DNA of 64,000 bases from Curtobacterium sp. MCPF17_052 (GTDB lineage: Bacteria > Actinomycetota > Actinomycetes > Actinomycetales > Microbacteriaceae): NCBI RefSeq assembly GCF_003234085.1, contig NZ_QKSD01000007.1, forward strand, positions 156,776 to 220,775, written 5' to 3'. Under the pieces are notes generated by a model. That model did no database searches. It had not been told where the DNA came from and was given only the letters and a program-made list of their open reading frames with translations. Positions within the stretch are counted from its first letter, which is position 1; every line of letters starts with the position of its first letter. A program made the translations under genes and the position numbers. Below are positions 8,168 to 16,890 of the stretch, piece after piece.

Positions 8168-9607
8168 GTGTTCGAACTCCACCACCTGTCCGCGCAGGAA
8201 CTCTGGGACTGGATCCGCCGCGGTGACACCACCGCCCGCGAGGTCACCGACCACTACCTCGACCGCATCGAGCGGCTCGACCCGGAGCTCGGCGCGTTCG
8301 TGACCGTCACCGCCGAGGCCGCGCGTGCCCGGGCCGACCACCTCGGCGACCTGGTGCCGACGTCGCGGCCGCTGTGGGGCCTCCCGTCCGCGGACAAGGA
8401 CCTGACGGACCGGCGCGGCGTCCCCACCCGGTCCGGGACGCTCGCCCTGCCGGGTGACCCGGCGACGGTCGACCACCCGCTCGTCACCGCCCTCGACGAC
8501 GCCGGGGCGATCAGCCTGGGCAAGACGGCGACGCCCGAGTTCGGCATGTCGTCGTCCTCCGAGACGCGCTTCGGCACCACCCGCAACCCGTACGACACCA
8601 CGCGTGCCCCGGGCGGGTCGTCGAGCGGCGCCGCCGTCGCCGTCGCGGCCGGGCTGCTGCCGGCGGCCGTCGGGTCGGACGGTGGAGGCTCGGTGCGGCT
8701 CCCGGCCGCGGCCACCGGCCTGGTCGGACTCAAGCCGAGTCGTGGTCGGGTGCCGTCGATGCCCGGGCGTGCCGGGCTGGGCGGACTCGCTGTCGCCGGG
8801 CCGCTCACCCGGACCGTCGCCGACGCGGGGATGCTGCTCGACGCACTCGTGGCGCCGACCGGTCTGGCCGAGCGCCAGCCCTACGCGCTCGTGACACCCG
8901 AGGTCGGCGAGGGGCCGTTCACCGCGGCCGCCGTCCGGGGCGAGGGGCGCTTCGTCGTCGGGCTGCTCGACGGTTCGCCGTGGGACGACTTCGTCGACGT
9001 GGTCGTCGACCCGGCCGCGCGGGAGGCCGTGGACACCGCCGTCCGTGTGCTCGGCGAGGTCGGGCACGGGGTCGAGGAGGTCGCGATGCCGCGCGTGCCG
9101 TACGCGGAGTCGTTCCAGGTGGCGTGGGAGTCCTCGGGCGCCGGCATCGCCCGGATCCCCGGCATCGACCTGCGCGCCCTGACGCCCCTCGTCGCCTGGC
9201 TGGTGTCGCGAGGGCGGGAGCTGTCCGCGACGCAGGTGCTCGACGCGATGGCCGGACTGGACGCGTTCTCGATCGCGCTGATCCGGGCGTTCGACCGGTT
9301 CGACGCCGTCCTCACGCCGACGCTCGCCATGACCCCGAGGCCGCTCGGCTGGTACGGCGACGACCCGGAGGAGGACTTCCGTCGTCAGTGCGCGTACTCG
9401 CCCTGGACGTCGATGGCGAACGTGTCGGGGTTGCCCGCGATCTCGTTGCCCGTCGGGGTCACGGGCGAGGGGCACCCGGACGGCGCGGGGCTGCCGATGG
9501 GGGTGCAGCTCATCGGACGTCCGGGTGGTGAGCGGGTGCTCCTGGCGATCGGGGCGCAGCTCGAGCGCAGGCTGCGCTGGCAGCGGCGGCACCCCGCCGG
9601 CTGGTAG
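8168..9607 (+). CDS. Amidase (amidase-signature family)
   Basis: 479-aa hydrolase of the amidase-signature family, which cleaves C-N bonds with a Ser-cisSer-Lys triad. The Lys is in LPSADKDLTD (about residue 77), the cis-Ser in GGSSSGAAVAVAAG (about 150), and the nucleophile Ser in GSDGGGSVRLPAAATG (about 175). It is close to the GatA/AmiC group, but no gatB or gatC lies nearby, so it is more likely a catabolic or detoxifying amidase than the tRNA amidotransferase. No signal peptide. The GTG start is supported by the -10 hexamer 6 nt upstream. It is convergent with the ABC importer operon. Confidence 0.92.
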   Translation: MFELHHLSAQELWDWIRRGDTTAREVTDHYLDRIERLDPELGAFVTVTAEAARARADHLGDLVPTSRPLWGLPSADKDLTDRRGVPTRSGTLALPGDPATVDHPLVTALDDAGAISLGKTATPEFGMSSSSETRFGTTRNPYDTTRAPGGSSSGAAVAVAAGLLPAAVGSDGGGSVRLPAAATGLVGLKPSRGRVPSMPGRAGLGGLAVAGPLTRTVADAGMLLDALVAPTGLAERQPYALVTPEVGEGPFTAAAVRGEGRFVVGLLDGSPWDDFVDVVVDPAAREAVDTAVRVLGEVGHGVEEVAMPRVPYAESFQVAWESSGAGIARIPGIDLRALTPLVAWLVSRGRELSATQVLDAMAGLDAFSIALIRAFDRFDAVLTPTLAMTPRPLGWYGDDPEEDFRRQCAYSPWTSMANVSGLPAISLPVGVTGEGHPDGAGLPMGVQLIGRPGGERVLLAIGAQLERRLRWQRRHPAGW

Positions 9608-9643
9608 CGCGGGGCGCTCGGCGCGGGCGCTCGTCGGGCGGGC

Positions 9644-9691
9644 CTGTCGCCGGGCGTGTCGCCGGGCCTGTCGCCGTCCCTGTCGCCGTCC
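9644..9691. repeat. 12-bp tandem repeat, four copies
   Basis: Four head-to-tail 12-bp units of the form STGTCGCCGKSC lie in the gap between the convergent amidase and importer genes. The first pair ends in GGGC and the second pair in GTCC, suggesting duplication in two steps. Function unknown. Confidence 0.7.
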
Positions 9692-9787
9692 GCCGAGGTC
9701 GCACGACATGCCGCGCGTCGTCCGCCGAGGTCGCGAAATCTGCAGGCCTGGAGGCGCGTGGCCGGCAGTCCGTGCAACCTCGGCGGA
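9689..9787. repeat. Three REP-like units (TCCGCCGAGG type), two direct and one inverted
   Basis: Units of about 28 bp start TCCGCCGAGGTYGC and end TGCNGSC: 9689-9716 and 9721-9748 on the plus strand, and 9761-9787 on the minus strand. The second and third units face each other and can pair as a long hairpin. A further partial GTGCGACC arm lies at 9803-9810. The position between convergent genes suits a bidirectional terminator or a REP/BIME element. No coding gene is seen in 9608-9858. Confidence 0.65.
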
Positions 9788-9858
9788 TGTCTGCGGCGGT
9801 TTGTGCGACCCGGGCGCCGCCACCCCGGCCTCGCCGGGCCGCCCGCGCGCCCCTGGCC

Positions 9859-10659
9859 CTACGGCAGCGTCGGCGCCGCCGCGACCAGGGCCCGGGTGAC
9901 CTCGTGCGTCGGCGCGTCGAGCAGGGACACCGGGCCGTGCTCGACGATCCGCCCCGCCGACATCACGGCGACGGTGTCGCACAGGCGCTGGACGACCCCG
10001 ATGTCGTGCGAGACGAGCACGAGTGTCGCCCCGAGGTCGTCCACGAACGAGCGGAACAGGTCGATCACGCGGGCACGGACCACCACGTCGAGGGCGCTCA
10101 TCGGCTCGTCCCCGAACAGGATCCGCGGTCGGTGCACCACCGCGCGGGCGATCGCGATCCGCTGGCGCTGCCCGCCGGAGAACTCGTGCGGGTACCGGTC
10201 AGCAGCGTCGGCTGGCAGGTCCACCCGTTCCAGGACCGCCGCGACCATCGCGCGGTGGTCGCCGGCGACACGGAGTGCCCGGAGCGGTTCGGCGACGATC
10301 GCACCGACGCGCATCCGCGGGTCGAGCGAGGCGACCGGGTCCTGGAACACGATGCCGGTCTCGCGCCGGAACCAGCGCGAGGCCGCGGCCGATGCCCGCG
10401 CGTCCACGGGGCGGCCCGAGGCCTGGACCGTGCCGGTGGTGGGGGCCTCCAGTCCGGCGAGGAGGCGGACGAGCGTCGACTTGCCGGACCCGGACTCACC
10501 GACGATCCCGAGCCGGGCGCCGGACGGGACGATGAGGTCGACGCCGTCCACGGCGGTGCGGACCGCGCCCGGTTCGAAGGGGCCACGCCGGGGGAGCCGG
10601 TACGTGCGGCTGAGGTCCGCGCCGGCGAGGGCCGGAGCGGCGGTGTCGGGCTCCCTCAC
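9859..10659 (-). CDS. ABC transporter ATP-binding protein, peptide/nickel type (DppF/OppF-like)
   Basis: 266-aa ATPase subunit, last gene of a five-gene importer operon. It has Walker A GESGSGKST, signature FSGGQRQRIAIARA, Walker B ILFGDEPMSALD and the H-loop VSHD. It pairs with the second ATPase (10656-11456) to power import through the two permeases. Start GTG 10659 follows an AGGAGG ribosome site and overlaps the stop of the gene before it (GTGA). The C-terminal extension is short compared with most DppF proteins, and no Cys-rich Fe-S loop is evident. The substrate (peptide, nickel, glycan or other) is not decided by the sequence. Confidence 0.93.
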   Translation of the reverse strand: MREPDTAAPALAGADLSRTYRLPRRGPFEPGAVRTAVDGVDLIVPSGARLGIVGESGSGKSTLVRLLAGLEAPTTGTVQASGRPVDARASAAASRWFRRETGIVFQDPVASLDPRMRVGAIVAEPLRALRVAGDHRAMVAAVLERVDLPADAADRYPHEFSGGQRQRIAIARAVVHRPRILFGDEPMSALDVVVRARVIDLFRSFVDDLGATLVLVSHDIGVVQRLCDTVAVMSAGRIVEHGPVSLLDAPTHEVTRALVAAAPTLP

Positions 10660-11456
10660 GAGGTCCTCCTGGCGGTGGCGCGGGCTGCCTCGACGAGCGC
10701 GAGCGTGGCAGGGTGCCCGGGCGTGGCGAGCAGGTCGGCGACGCGGCCCTGCTCGACGACACGTCCGGCCTCCAGGACGACCGCCGTGTCCGCGATCCGC
10801 GACAGCACCGCCAGGTCGTGGGTGACGAACAGCATCCCCGTCCCACGGGAGGCCGTGAGCGACTCGAACAGGTCGAGGATCCGCGCCTGCGTGGTCACGT
10901 CGAGCGCCGTGGTCGGCTCGTCGGCGACGAGGAACGCGGGCTCGCCCGCCATCGCCATCGCGATGCAGATCCGCTGCCGCTGCCCGCCGGACAGCTGGTG
11001 CGGGTACTGCCGGAGCAGCAGTTCCGGGTCGGGCAGACCGACGTCCCGGGCGAGTCCGACGGCGGCCTCGGCGGCGGCGCGCCGGTCGAGACCCCGGTGC
11101 AGCCGGAGCGGCTCGACGATCTGCCTGCCGACGCGCCGGAGCGGGTCGAGGGCGGTCCCCGGCTCCTGGAACACCATCCCGATCGCCGCGCCGCGGGTGC
11201 GTGCACGCTCGCGGTCGGGCAGGCCGACGAGCTCCCGTCCGTCCAGGCGGATGCTGCCGGTGACGGTCGCGCCGGCGGGTTCCAGGCCCATCAGGGCGAG
11301 CGACGTCATCGACTTGCCCGACCCGGACGCGCCGATCACGCCGACGCGACGGCCGGGAGGCACGGTGAACGTCACGTCGTCGAGGACCGTACGCCCCGCG
11401 ATCCGGACCGTCAGGCCGCGGACGTCGAGGCCGGGCGTCGCCGTTCCGGTGCTCAT
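10656..11456 (-). CDS. ABC transporter ATP-binding protein, peptide/nickel type (DppD/OppD-like)
   Basis: 266-aa ATPase subunit and partner of the downstream ATPase. It has Walker A GASGSGKSM (Met where Thr/Ser is usual, a conservative oddity), Q-loop MVFQEP, signature LSGGQRQRICIAMAMA and Walker B LVADEPTTALD. Start ATG 11456 overlaps the permease stop by 4 bp (ATGA), as does each junction between the four cytoplasmic and membrane subunits of this operon. Much longer in-frame starts run back through the permease gene in another frame and are rejected. The role is energy supply for solute import. Confidence 0.93.
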   Translation of the reverse strand: MSTGTATPGLDVRGLTVRIAGRTVLDDVTFTVPPGRRVGVIGASGSGKSMTSLALMGLEPAGATVTGSIRLDGRELVGLPDRERARTRGAAIGMVFQEPGTALDPLRRVGRQIVEPLRLHRGLDRRAAAEAAVGLARDVGLPDPELLLRQYPHQLSGGQRQRICIAMAMAGEPAFLVADEPTTALDVTTQARILDLFESLTASRGTGMLFVTHDLAVLSRIADTAVVLEAGRVVEQGRVADLLATPGHPATLALVEAARATARRTS

Positions 11457-12391
11457 GCGATGCCCTCCGTTCCGCTGACCGTGCCGGTCGTGCCGCGGTT
11501 GTCGGGTGTGTCGGGCGTGCCCACTGCGGTGCCGGGTGCGGGAGCCGCGTCCGACCCCCGCCGACTGGTCGTCAGCCGTGGGTCGGTGGCGTCCCGGACC
11601 GCGTCGCCGAGCAGGGACAGCGCCATCACCACGAGCGCGATCGCCGCACCCGGCCAGGTCGCGCTCCACGGGTGCACCCCGATGTACGTCTGCAGGTCGG
11701 ACAGCAGCCGACCCCAGGACGCCGTGCCCGCGTCGGCGCCGTAGCCGAGGTAGGACAGCCCGGCCTCGGCGAGGACCGCGCTCGCCATCGCGAGCGACAG
11801 CTGCACGGTGAACAACGGCGCGGCGTTCGGCACCAGGTGGCGGAACAGCACACCGAGCGGGCCGACCCCGGACGCCCGGGCTGCGACGACGTAGTCGCTC
11901 CGGGCGATGCGCCGGATCTCGCCGCGGGCGACCCGGGCGATGGTGACGCCGAACGCCAGCCCGACGGACACCACGACGACGCCGAGGGAGCCGCCGTACA
12001 CGGCGGTGAGGAGCATCGCGGTGAGGAGGGTGGGGAAGGCGACCAGGACGTCGAGGAGCACCGCCGTGGCCTCGCGCATCCAGCGGACGGTGAGGGAGCC
12101 GATCGCGGTGAGGACGATTCCGACGACGCTGGCGATGATCCCGGCGCCGACCGCGACGAGGAGCGTGGTCCGGGTGCCGGCGAGCAGGTAGCTGGCGATG
12201 TCGCGGCCGACCCCGTCGGTGCCGAACCAGTGCGCGGCGCTCGGGCGCTCCCACTGGTGGAACGGGTCGGTGCGGAACGGGTCCTCGGGCGTCCAGACGA
12301 GCGACACCGCGGCCAGGACGACGAGCAGTCCGAGGACGACGACGGCGAACAGTCCGGTCGGGGTCCGGAGCAGCCGGCCGAGCGCGCTCAC
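11453..12391 (-). CDS. ABC transporter permease, peptide/nickel type (DppC/OppC-like)
   Basis: 312-aa inner-membrane subunit with an N-terminal anchor (FAVVVLGLLVVLAAVSLVW), a short periplasm-facing segment containing HWFGTDGVGRD (the DppC-type signature before the core), then five further membrane segments. The coupling region ARGEIRRIARSDYVVAARASG is the EAA loop that contacts the ATPases. The GTG start at 12391 overlaps the stop of the first permease gene (GTGA). The C-terminal tail of about 40 residues is Pro/Gly/Thr-rich and looks disordered. Confidence 0.93.
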   Translation of the reverse strand: MSALGRLLRTPTGLFAVVVLGLLVVLAAVSLVWTPEDPFRTDPFHQWERPSAAHWFGTDGVGRDIASYLLAGTRTTLLVAVGAGIIASVVGIVLTAIGSLTVRWMREATAVLLDVLVAFPTLLTAMLLTAVYGGSLGVVVVSVGLAFGVTIARVARGEIRRIARSDYVVAARASGVGPLGVLFRHLVPNAAPLFTVQLSLAMASAVLAEAGLSYLGYGADAGTASWGRLLSDLQTYIGVHPWSATWPGAAIALVVMALSLLGDAVRDATDPRLTTSRRGSDAAPAPGTAVGTPDTPDNRGTTGTVSGTEGIA

Positions 12392-13341
12392 GACGAGGCC
12401 TCGCGCTGTCGGGGGTCGAGCACGCGGTGCAGCACGTCGACGGCGAACCCGACCAGCAGGACGAGACCGGTGAGCACGAGGAGCTCGGACTGCACCTTCG
12501 TGATGTCGCGCCGGCCGACGTCGGTGACGAGCATGCGGCCGACCCCGGGCAGCGAGAACAGCTGCTCGACGACGACGGCTCCGACCAGCAGCCCGGCGAT
12601 CTGCACACCGAGAACGGCGAGCACGGTCAGCGCGACGCTCGGCAGGCCGTGGCGGAGGAGCGCCCGGTTCTTCGTCAAGCCGATCGCCGCAGCGGTCCGG
12701 ACGTGGTCGGCGTCGAGGATGGACAGCGTCGCGGACCGGGTGAAGCGGAGGATGACAGCACCTTCGACCGCGCCGATGGTCAGCGCGGGCAGGACGAGCG
12801 CCGCGAACGCCCGGCCCGGCGTGTCCCAGCCGTCGAGCGGGAAGCCCTGCACGGGCAGCCAGTGCAGCGTCACGGCGAACAGGGCGACGAGCAGCATGCC
12901 GGCCCAGACGACCGGGATCGCGGCGACGGCCTGCGCGGCACCGGAGATGACCGCGCCACCCGGTCGGCGACGGAGGACCGCGGCCAGCACGCCGAGCGGG
13001 ACGCCGAGCACCAGCGCGGCCGCCAGGGACATGCCGGCGAGCGGCAGCGTCACCGCGAGTTTCTGCGCGATCTCCGGGGCGACCGGGCCGCGAGTGACGA
13101 GCGAGTTGCCGAGGTCACCGCGGAACAGGGCGCCGATCCAGTCGAGGTACTGCAGCGCGACGGGCCGGTCGAGCCCGAGCTGCTCGCGGAGCGCGGCGAC
13201 CTGGGTGGGCGTCGCCTCGGCGCCCGCGACGACCTGTGCGACATCGCCGGGGAGCACGCGGAGCGTCGCGAAGACGATCAGGCTCGCCACGAGCAGTCCG
13301 ACGGCGAGCAGGAGCACCCGCCCGACGAGGAATCGGGTCAC
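12388..13341 (-). CDS. ABC transporter permease, peptide/nickel type (DppB/OppB-like)
   Basis: 317-aa inner-membrane subunit with about six membrane segments and the DppB start pattern (RFLVGRVLLLAVGLLVASLIVF). RGDLGNSLVT and FSLPGVGRMLVTDVGRRD are family landmarks, and the EAA-type loop is ILDADHVRTAAAIGLTKNRAL. It pairs with the second permease to form the channel. The start is GTG 13341, 10 bp after the stop of the substrate-binding gene, so it is the second gene of the operon. Confidence 0.93.
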   Translation of the reverse strand: MTRFLVGRVLLLAVGLLVASLIVFATLRVLPGDVAQVVAGAEATPTQVAALREQLGLDRPVALQYLDWIGALFRGDLGNSLVTRGPVAPEIAQKLAVTLPLAGMSLAAALVLGVPLGVLAAVLRRRPGGAVISGAAQAVAAIPVVWAGMLLVALFAVTLHWLPVQGFPLDGWDTPGRAFAALVLPALTIGAVEGAVILRFTRSATLSILDADHVRTAAAIGLTKNRALLRHGLPSVALTVLAVLGVQIAGLLVGAVVVEQLFSLPGVGRMLVTDVGRRDITKVQSELLVLTGLVLLVGFAVDVLHRVLDPRQREASS

Positions 13342-13351
13342 GACTCCGATG

Positions 13352-14851
13352 CTACGAGACGGCGAGGTCCGCCAGGTCCAAGCGGGTCGTGGTGCTGTCG
13401 AACGGGAAGCCGGTGACCCCGTCGCGGACCGCCGTCGTGGTGGTCGCCGTGTACAGCCACTCGGCCGCGGCGTCGTCGCTGACGATCTTCGCCGCCTGCT
13501 GCAGGGCGCGCACCTTCTCGGCCTGGTCGGTCGTGGCGACGGAGGCTGCGTAGAGCCGCTGGACCTCGGCGTTGTCGTACCCGAAGTAGTAGTCCGGGTC
13601 CGCCCAGTTGCCGAAGTCCCGCGCCTCGGTGTGGTTCACCATGCTGAGGTCGAAGTCCTTGTTCTTGAACACCGAGTCGAGCCAGGTCGCGAAGTCCACG
13701 CGCTGCACCTTGAGCGTGATGCCGACGTCGGCGAGCTCGGAGGTCAGGACGTCGCCGATCGCCGTGGGGTACACGTTGGCGTAGGTCAGGGTGAGCGTCG
13801 GCTTCGTGACGCCGGCCTGCCGCAGGAGCTTCTTCGCCGAGGCGGGGTCGTACGCGTCGATGTCGGTCAGGTCCTGGTAGCCGGGGTCGAGCGCGGGGAT
13901 CGGACCGCCCTGCTCCACCCCGCCGCCGCCGATCGCCTTGATGACGGCCTTCGGGTCGACGGCCTGCCGGATCGCCCTGCGGACGCGGACGTCGTCGAAG
14001 GGTGCCTTCTGGTCGTTGAACGCGAGCGTGTACTTGTCGGTCGTCTTGCCGGTGTGCAGTGTGACGCCGGAGGTGTTCTGCAGCTGGCTCTTCAGGGTGC
14101 CGTCGACCGCGGTCTCGACGTCGAGATCGCCGCCGGCCATGGCGTTGACGGCCGTCGACGGGTCGGTGATGTACCGGAAGACGACCTTCGCCACCTTCGC
14201 CTTCGCGCCCCAGTAGTCCGGGTTCCGGCGGAAGGTGAGCGAGTCGCCCTGCTTCCAGCTGGCGACCTCGAACGGCCCGGTGCCGTTCGCGGTCTTCGTC
14301 CGGTCGTTGTCCGCCGCCTGCTCGAGGACCAGGCCCGCGCGGCCGGTGAGGTTCCAGAGCAGGTCCGAGTCCGGCTTCGAGAGGGTCAGCGTGACGGTGT
14401 CGTCTCCGGTGGCGGCCACGGTCTCCACCGCGGCGAGGTCGTCCGCGTCGACGTAGGACTCGTGCGCCTTGACGTCCTCGAACGACCAGACGACGTCCTT
14501 CGCGGTGACCGGCTCGCCGTCCTGGAAGGTCGCACCGTCGCGCAGCGTGAACGTGTAGGTCAGGCCGTCGTCGGACACCTCGTGCGAGGACGCCAGCACG
14601 TCGCGGACCTTCCCGCTCGCGGTCCGTCCGACGAGCCCCTGGTAGACGTTGTCGATGAGCACCTGGTCGAGCGCGTTGCCGGACTGGGTGCGGATGTCGA
14701 GGCTGGTCGGTTCGAGCACCAGGCCGACCCGGACCGTCGCGTCGGCGCCGCCCCGGGTGTCGTCGGAGCCGCCGGAGCAGCCGGCCAGGGCGACCGAGGT
14801 CGCGACGGCGAGGGCTGCCGCGGCCAGGGCGGTGCGGTGGAGCGGACGCAT
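13352..14851 (-). CDS. ABC transporter substrate-binding lipoprotein, peptide/nickel family 5
   Basis: 499-aa extracellular solute-binding protein anchored as a lipoprotein: signal peptide with lipobox LAGC, Cys at residue 25, then a Gly/Ser/Asp-rich linker. It is the SBP_bac_5 type, with the usual early LVLEPTSLDI and the mid-protein PFEVASWKQGDSLTFRRNPDYWG pattern in which solute contacts lie. It is the first gene of the operon SBP-permease-permease-ATPase-ATPase. ATG 14851 follows a GGAAGGAA ribosome site. The ligand is unknown; peptides are the commonest choice for this family. Confidence 0.93.
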   Translation of the reverse strand: MRPLHRTALAAAALAVATSVALAGCSGGSDDTRGGADATVRVGLVLEPTSLDIRTQSGNALDQVLIDNVYQGLVGRTASGKVRDVLASSHEVSDDGLTYTFTLRDGATFQDGEPVTAKDVVWSFEDVKAHESYVDADDLAAVETVAATGDDTVTLTLSKPDSDLLWNLTGRAGLVLEQAADNDRTKTANGTGPFEVASWKQGDSLTFRRNPDYWGAKAKVAKVVFRYITDPSTAVNAMAGGDLDVETAVDGTLKSQLQNTSGVTLHTGKTTDKYTLAFNDQKAPFDDVRVRRAIRQAVDPKAVIKAIGGGGVEQGGPIPALDPGYQDLTDIDAYDPASAKKLLRQAGVTKPTLTLTYANVYPTAIGDVLTSELADVGITLKVQRVDFATWLDSVFKNKDFDLSMVNHTEARDFGNWADPDYYFGYDNAEVQRLYAASVATTDQAEKVRALQQAAKIVSDDAAAEWLYTATTTTAVRDGVTGFPFDSTTTRLDLADLAVS

Positions 14852-14961
14852 GCTGGGTTCCTTCCCGGAGCCAGACCCACGAGGGCCGGGACGAGGGCGG
14901 CGAGACGACGGTCGTCAGCGACGCTCGGACGAGGCTACCGGGCAGCCGGGCACCGGCGGTG

Positions 14962-15915
14962 TCAGGTCTCGGACGAAGTCTCGGGGGGTTCTTCGACGCC
15001 ATCCAACAAGCCGTGAGTGGTCGCCCATTCCCGGATCGCGTCCGCGAGGGCGAGCGGCGCCTGCGTCTGCACGGCGTGCCGCGACTCCACCGTCACGATC
15101 GTGGCGTCCGGCAGCCGCTCGGCGAACGCGTGGTGCAGCTTGGGGGAGACGTACCCCCGGTCACCGCGGACGAGCAGCAGCGGGACGTCGAGCTGCTCGA
15201 GGTCCGGCCACGCGTCCACGAACCGCCCGACGGACGACGTGCGACCGCCGAGGTGCGGGAAGTGGTGCCGCCGCACGAGTCGTCCGTCGGCGCCGAGCCG
15301 GGTCGAGTGGCGCGCCTCCCGGAGGAGTGTCGCCTCGTCCCCACCGACTCGCGCGGCGATCGCCCGTTCGACGACCTCGTCCAGGCTCGCGAACGGCTCC
15401 TCGGACTCCAGGGCACGGGCGATCCGGTCGACGGCCCGCTGCGCGAAGTCCGGGGACATGTCGACGAGCACGAGCCCGGTGACCCGCTCGGGTGCGAGGG
15501 CGGCGAGCCGCGCGGACAGGATCGCACCGAGTGAGTGGCCGACGACGAGCCCCGGCGGCACGTCGAGGGCGTCCAGGGCGGCGAGGACGGTCGGTGCCGT
15601 CGCGGTCGCCGCGTAGTCCGCGTCCTCCCGCCAGGCCGAGCGGCCGTGCCCGGGCAGGTCGAGCGCGACGGCCGGCTGGTCGATCGCGACCGCGGTCTGG
15701 TCGAAGCTGTGGGCGTCGATGCCGAGCCCGTGCAGGTAGGTGATCCGTGCCTCCCGTCCGGGCGCGGGCGGGCCGGTGCGGGACCAGCGGATCGCTGAGA
15801 CCGTCCCGCCGCCGTCGGTACGCACGTCCTGCCGGGAGGCGCGGAGCGGCTCGGTCACGCCGCTTGCGGCCGCCAGGGCGGGGACGTCGGCGAATTCGTC
15901 ATCGTGCTCGGACAC
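14962..15915 (-). CDS. Alpha/beta hydrolase
   Basis: 317-aa alpha/beta-fold hydrolase. YLHGLGIDAHSF carries the oxyanion motif, LPGHGRSAW is the usual HGxS-like strand, VVGHSLGAI holds the nucleophile Ser, and ESRHAVQ the catalytic His. The Asp is probably in VRGDRGYVS. The N-terminal 40 residues are acidic and of no known fold. No signal peptide. Start GTG 15915 is the first in the frame and has no good ribosome site. It is divergent from the iron-regulated reductase gene, about 60 bp away, so the promoters may interact. Substrate unknown. Confidence 0.86.
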   Translation of the reverse strand: MSEHDDEFADVPALAAASGVTEPLRASRQDVRTDGGGTVSAIRWSRTGPPAPGREARITYLHGLGIDAHSFDQTAVAIDQPAVALDLPGHGRSAWREDADYAATATAPTVLAALDALDVPPGLVVGHSLGAILSARLAALAPERVTGLVLVDMSPDFAQRAVDRIARALESEEPFASLDEVVERAIAARVGGDEATLLREARHSTRLGADGRLVRRHHFPHLGGRTSSVGRFVDAWPDLEQLDVPLLLVRGDRGYVSPKLHHAFAERLPDATIVTVESRHAVQTQAPLALADAIREWATTHGLLDGVEEPPETSSET

Positions 15916-15951
15916 CCGACCAGTGTCGCAGTGCCTCGCGCCCTTCTGTCG

Positions 15952-15972
15952 TTAGGTTAGGCATGCCATACT
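15952..15972 (+). promoter_or_regulatory. DtxR/IdeR-type iron box overlapping a leaderless -10
   Basis: TTAGGTTAGGCATGCCATA (15952-15970) matches the classic iron-box consensus TTAGGTTAGGCTAACCTAA at 14 of 19 positions, with the left half-site perfect. A CATACT -10 (15967-15972) overlaps its right edge and ends 6 nt before GTG 15979. Iron-loaded DtxR/IdeR bound here would block transcription of the siderophore-interacting reductase and its partner ATPase. Binding is inferred. Confidence 0.72.
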
Positions 15973-15978
15973 CGAGGT

Positions 15979-16890
15979 GTGGCAGCCCGGTACCGTGTCT
16001 TCTCCGTCCGTGTGGCCGCCGTCACGTCCCTCACCCCGCACTTCGTCCGGGTGACGCTGACGGGCGACGAGCTCGCGGACTTCTCGGCCGTCGGTCTCGA
16101 CCAGCGCATCAAGGTGCTCCTGCCGCTCGAGGGCCACGGGTTCTCGGACCTGCCCGAGGGCCAGGACTGGTTCGCCGCGTGGCGTGCCCTGCCGGACGCG
16201 ACCCGGAACCCGATCCGCACCTACACCGTCCGCTCGTTCCGGCCCGACGCCCACGAGCTCGACATCGACTTCGTCGCCCACGGGGACGCCGGCCCCGCAT
16301 CGCGGTGGGTGTCCGCGTGCCGCGTCGGTGACGAACTGCGGATCGTCGGGCCGAGCGTCCCGGAGTCGCCCGCCGACCTGCCGTCCGGCGCTGCCGAGTT
16401 CTCGCCCGGGTCCGCGAACCGGATCCTGCTCGCCGGGGACGAGACCGCCGCGCCCGCGATCTGCGCCATCCTCGAAGCCCTCGACGTCAGCGCCGTCGGA
16501 CACGTCTTCATCGAGGTCCCGACCGACGCCGACCGGCTGCCGGTGTCTGCACCCGTCGGGGTCGAGGTCCGCTGGATCGCCCGCAACGGTGCCTCACACG
16601 GGGCCCGGATGACGGACCACGTGCACGCCTGGGCCTCGACCGTGGCACCGGACCCGCTCGTCGTCGACCGACGCGCTGCGGCCGCGGCCGAACTCGTCGA
16701 CGTGGACGTCGACGAGCAGGTGCTCTGGGACGTCCCGCGTGAGGACGACGACCTGCCCGTGTACGCCTGGATCGCGGGGGAGGCCGGCTGCGTCAAGGAG
16801 CTCCGTCGTCACCTCGTGCGGAGCATCGGGCTGGACCGGAAGCAGGTCGCGTTCATGGGGTACTGGCGGCACGGCAAGGCGGAGTGTTGA
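15979..16890 (+). CDS. Siderophore-interacting protein (FAD-linked ferric-siderophore reductase)
   Basis: 303-aa cytoplasmic flavoprotein of the SIP/ViuB family, which reduces ferric siderophores to release iron. RTYTVRSFRPDAHELDIDFVAHGDAGPASRW contains the RxYTxR FAD-binding motif and the paired DFVxHG strand of the family (about residues 78-110). LAGDETAAPAI (about 152-162) is the nucleotide-binding start of the second domain, and WIAGEAG followed by RRHLVRSIGL near the C-terminus is also diagnostic. The GTG start is supported by the -10 hexamer 6 nt upstream. The iron box fits iron repression. It overlaps the ATPase gene by 7 bp. Confidence 0.93.
   Translation: MAARYRVFSVRVAAVTSLTPHFVRVTLTGDELADFSAVGLDQRIKVLLPLEGHGFSDLPEGQDWFAAWRALPDATRNPIRTYTVRSFRPDAHELDIDFVAHGDAGPASRWVSACRVGDELRIVGPSVPESPADLPSGAAEFSPGSANRILLAGDETAAPAICAILEALDVSAVGHVFIEVPTDADRLPVSAPVGVEVRWIARNGASHGARMTDHVHAWASTVAPDPLVVDRRAAAAAELVDVDVDEQVLWDVPREDDDLPVYAWIAGEAGCVKELRRHLVRSIGLDRKQVAFMGYWRHGKAEC

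Noticed and set aside
7865..9982. 705-aa minus-strand frame across the amidase gene
   Set aside because: It covers a certain plus-strand gene, has shadow composition, and no start signal.
10656..12608. 650-aa fusion of permease region and ATPase
   Set aside because: The extra N-terminal 380 residues are an out-of-frame reading of the permease genes; the ATPase starts at ATG 11456 with an ATGA overlap.
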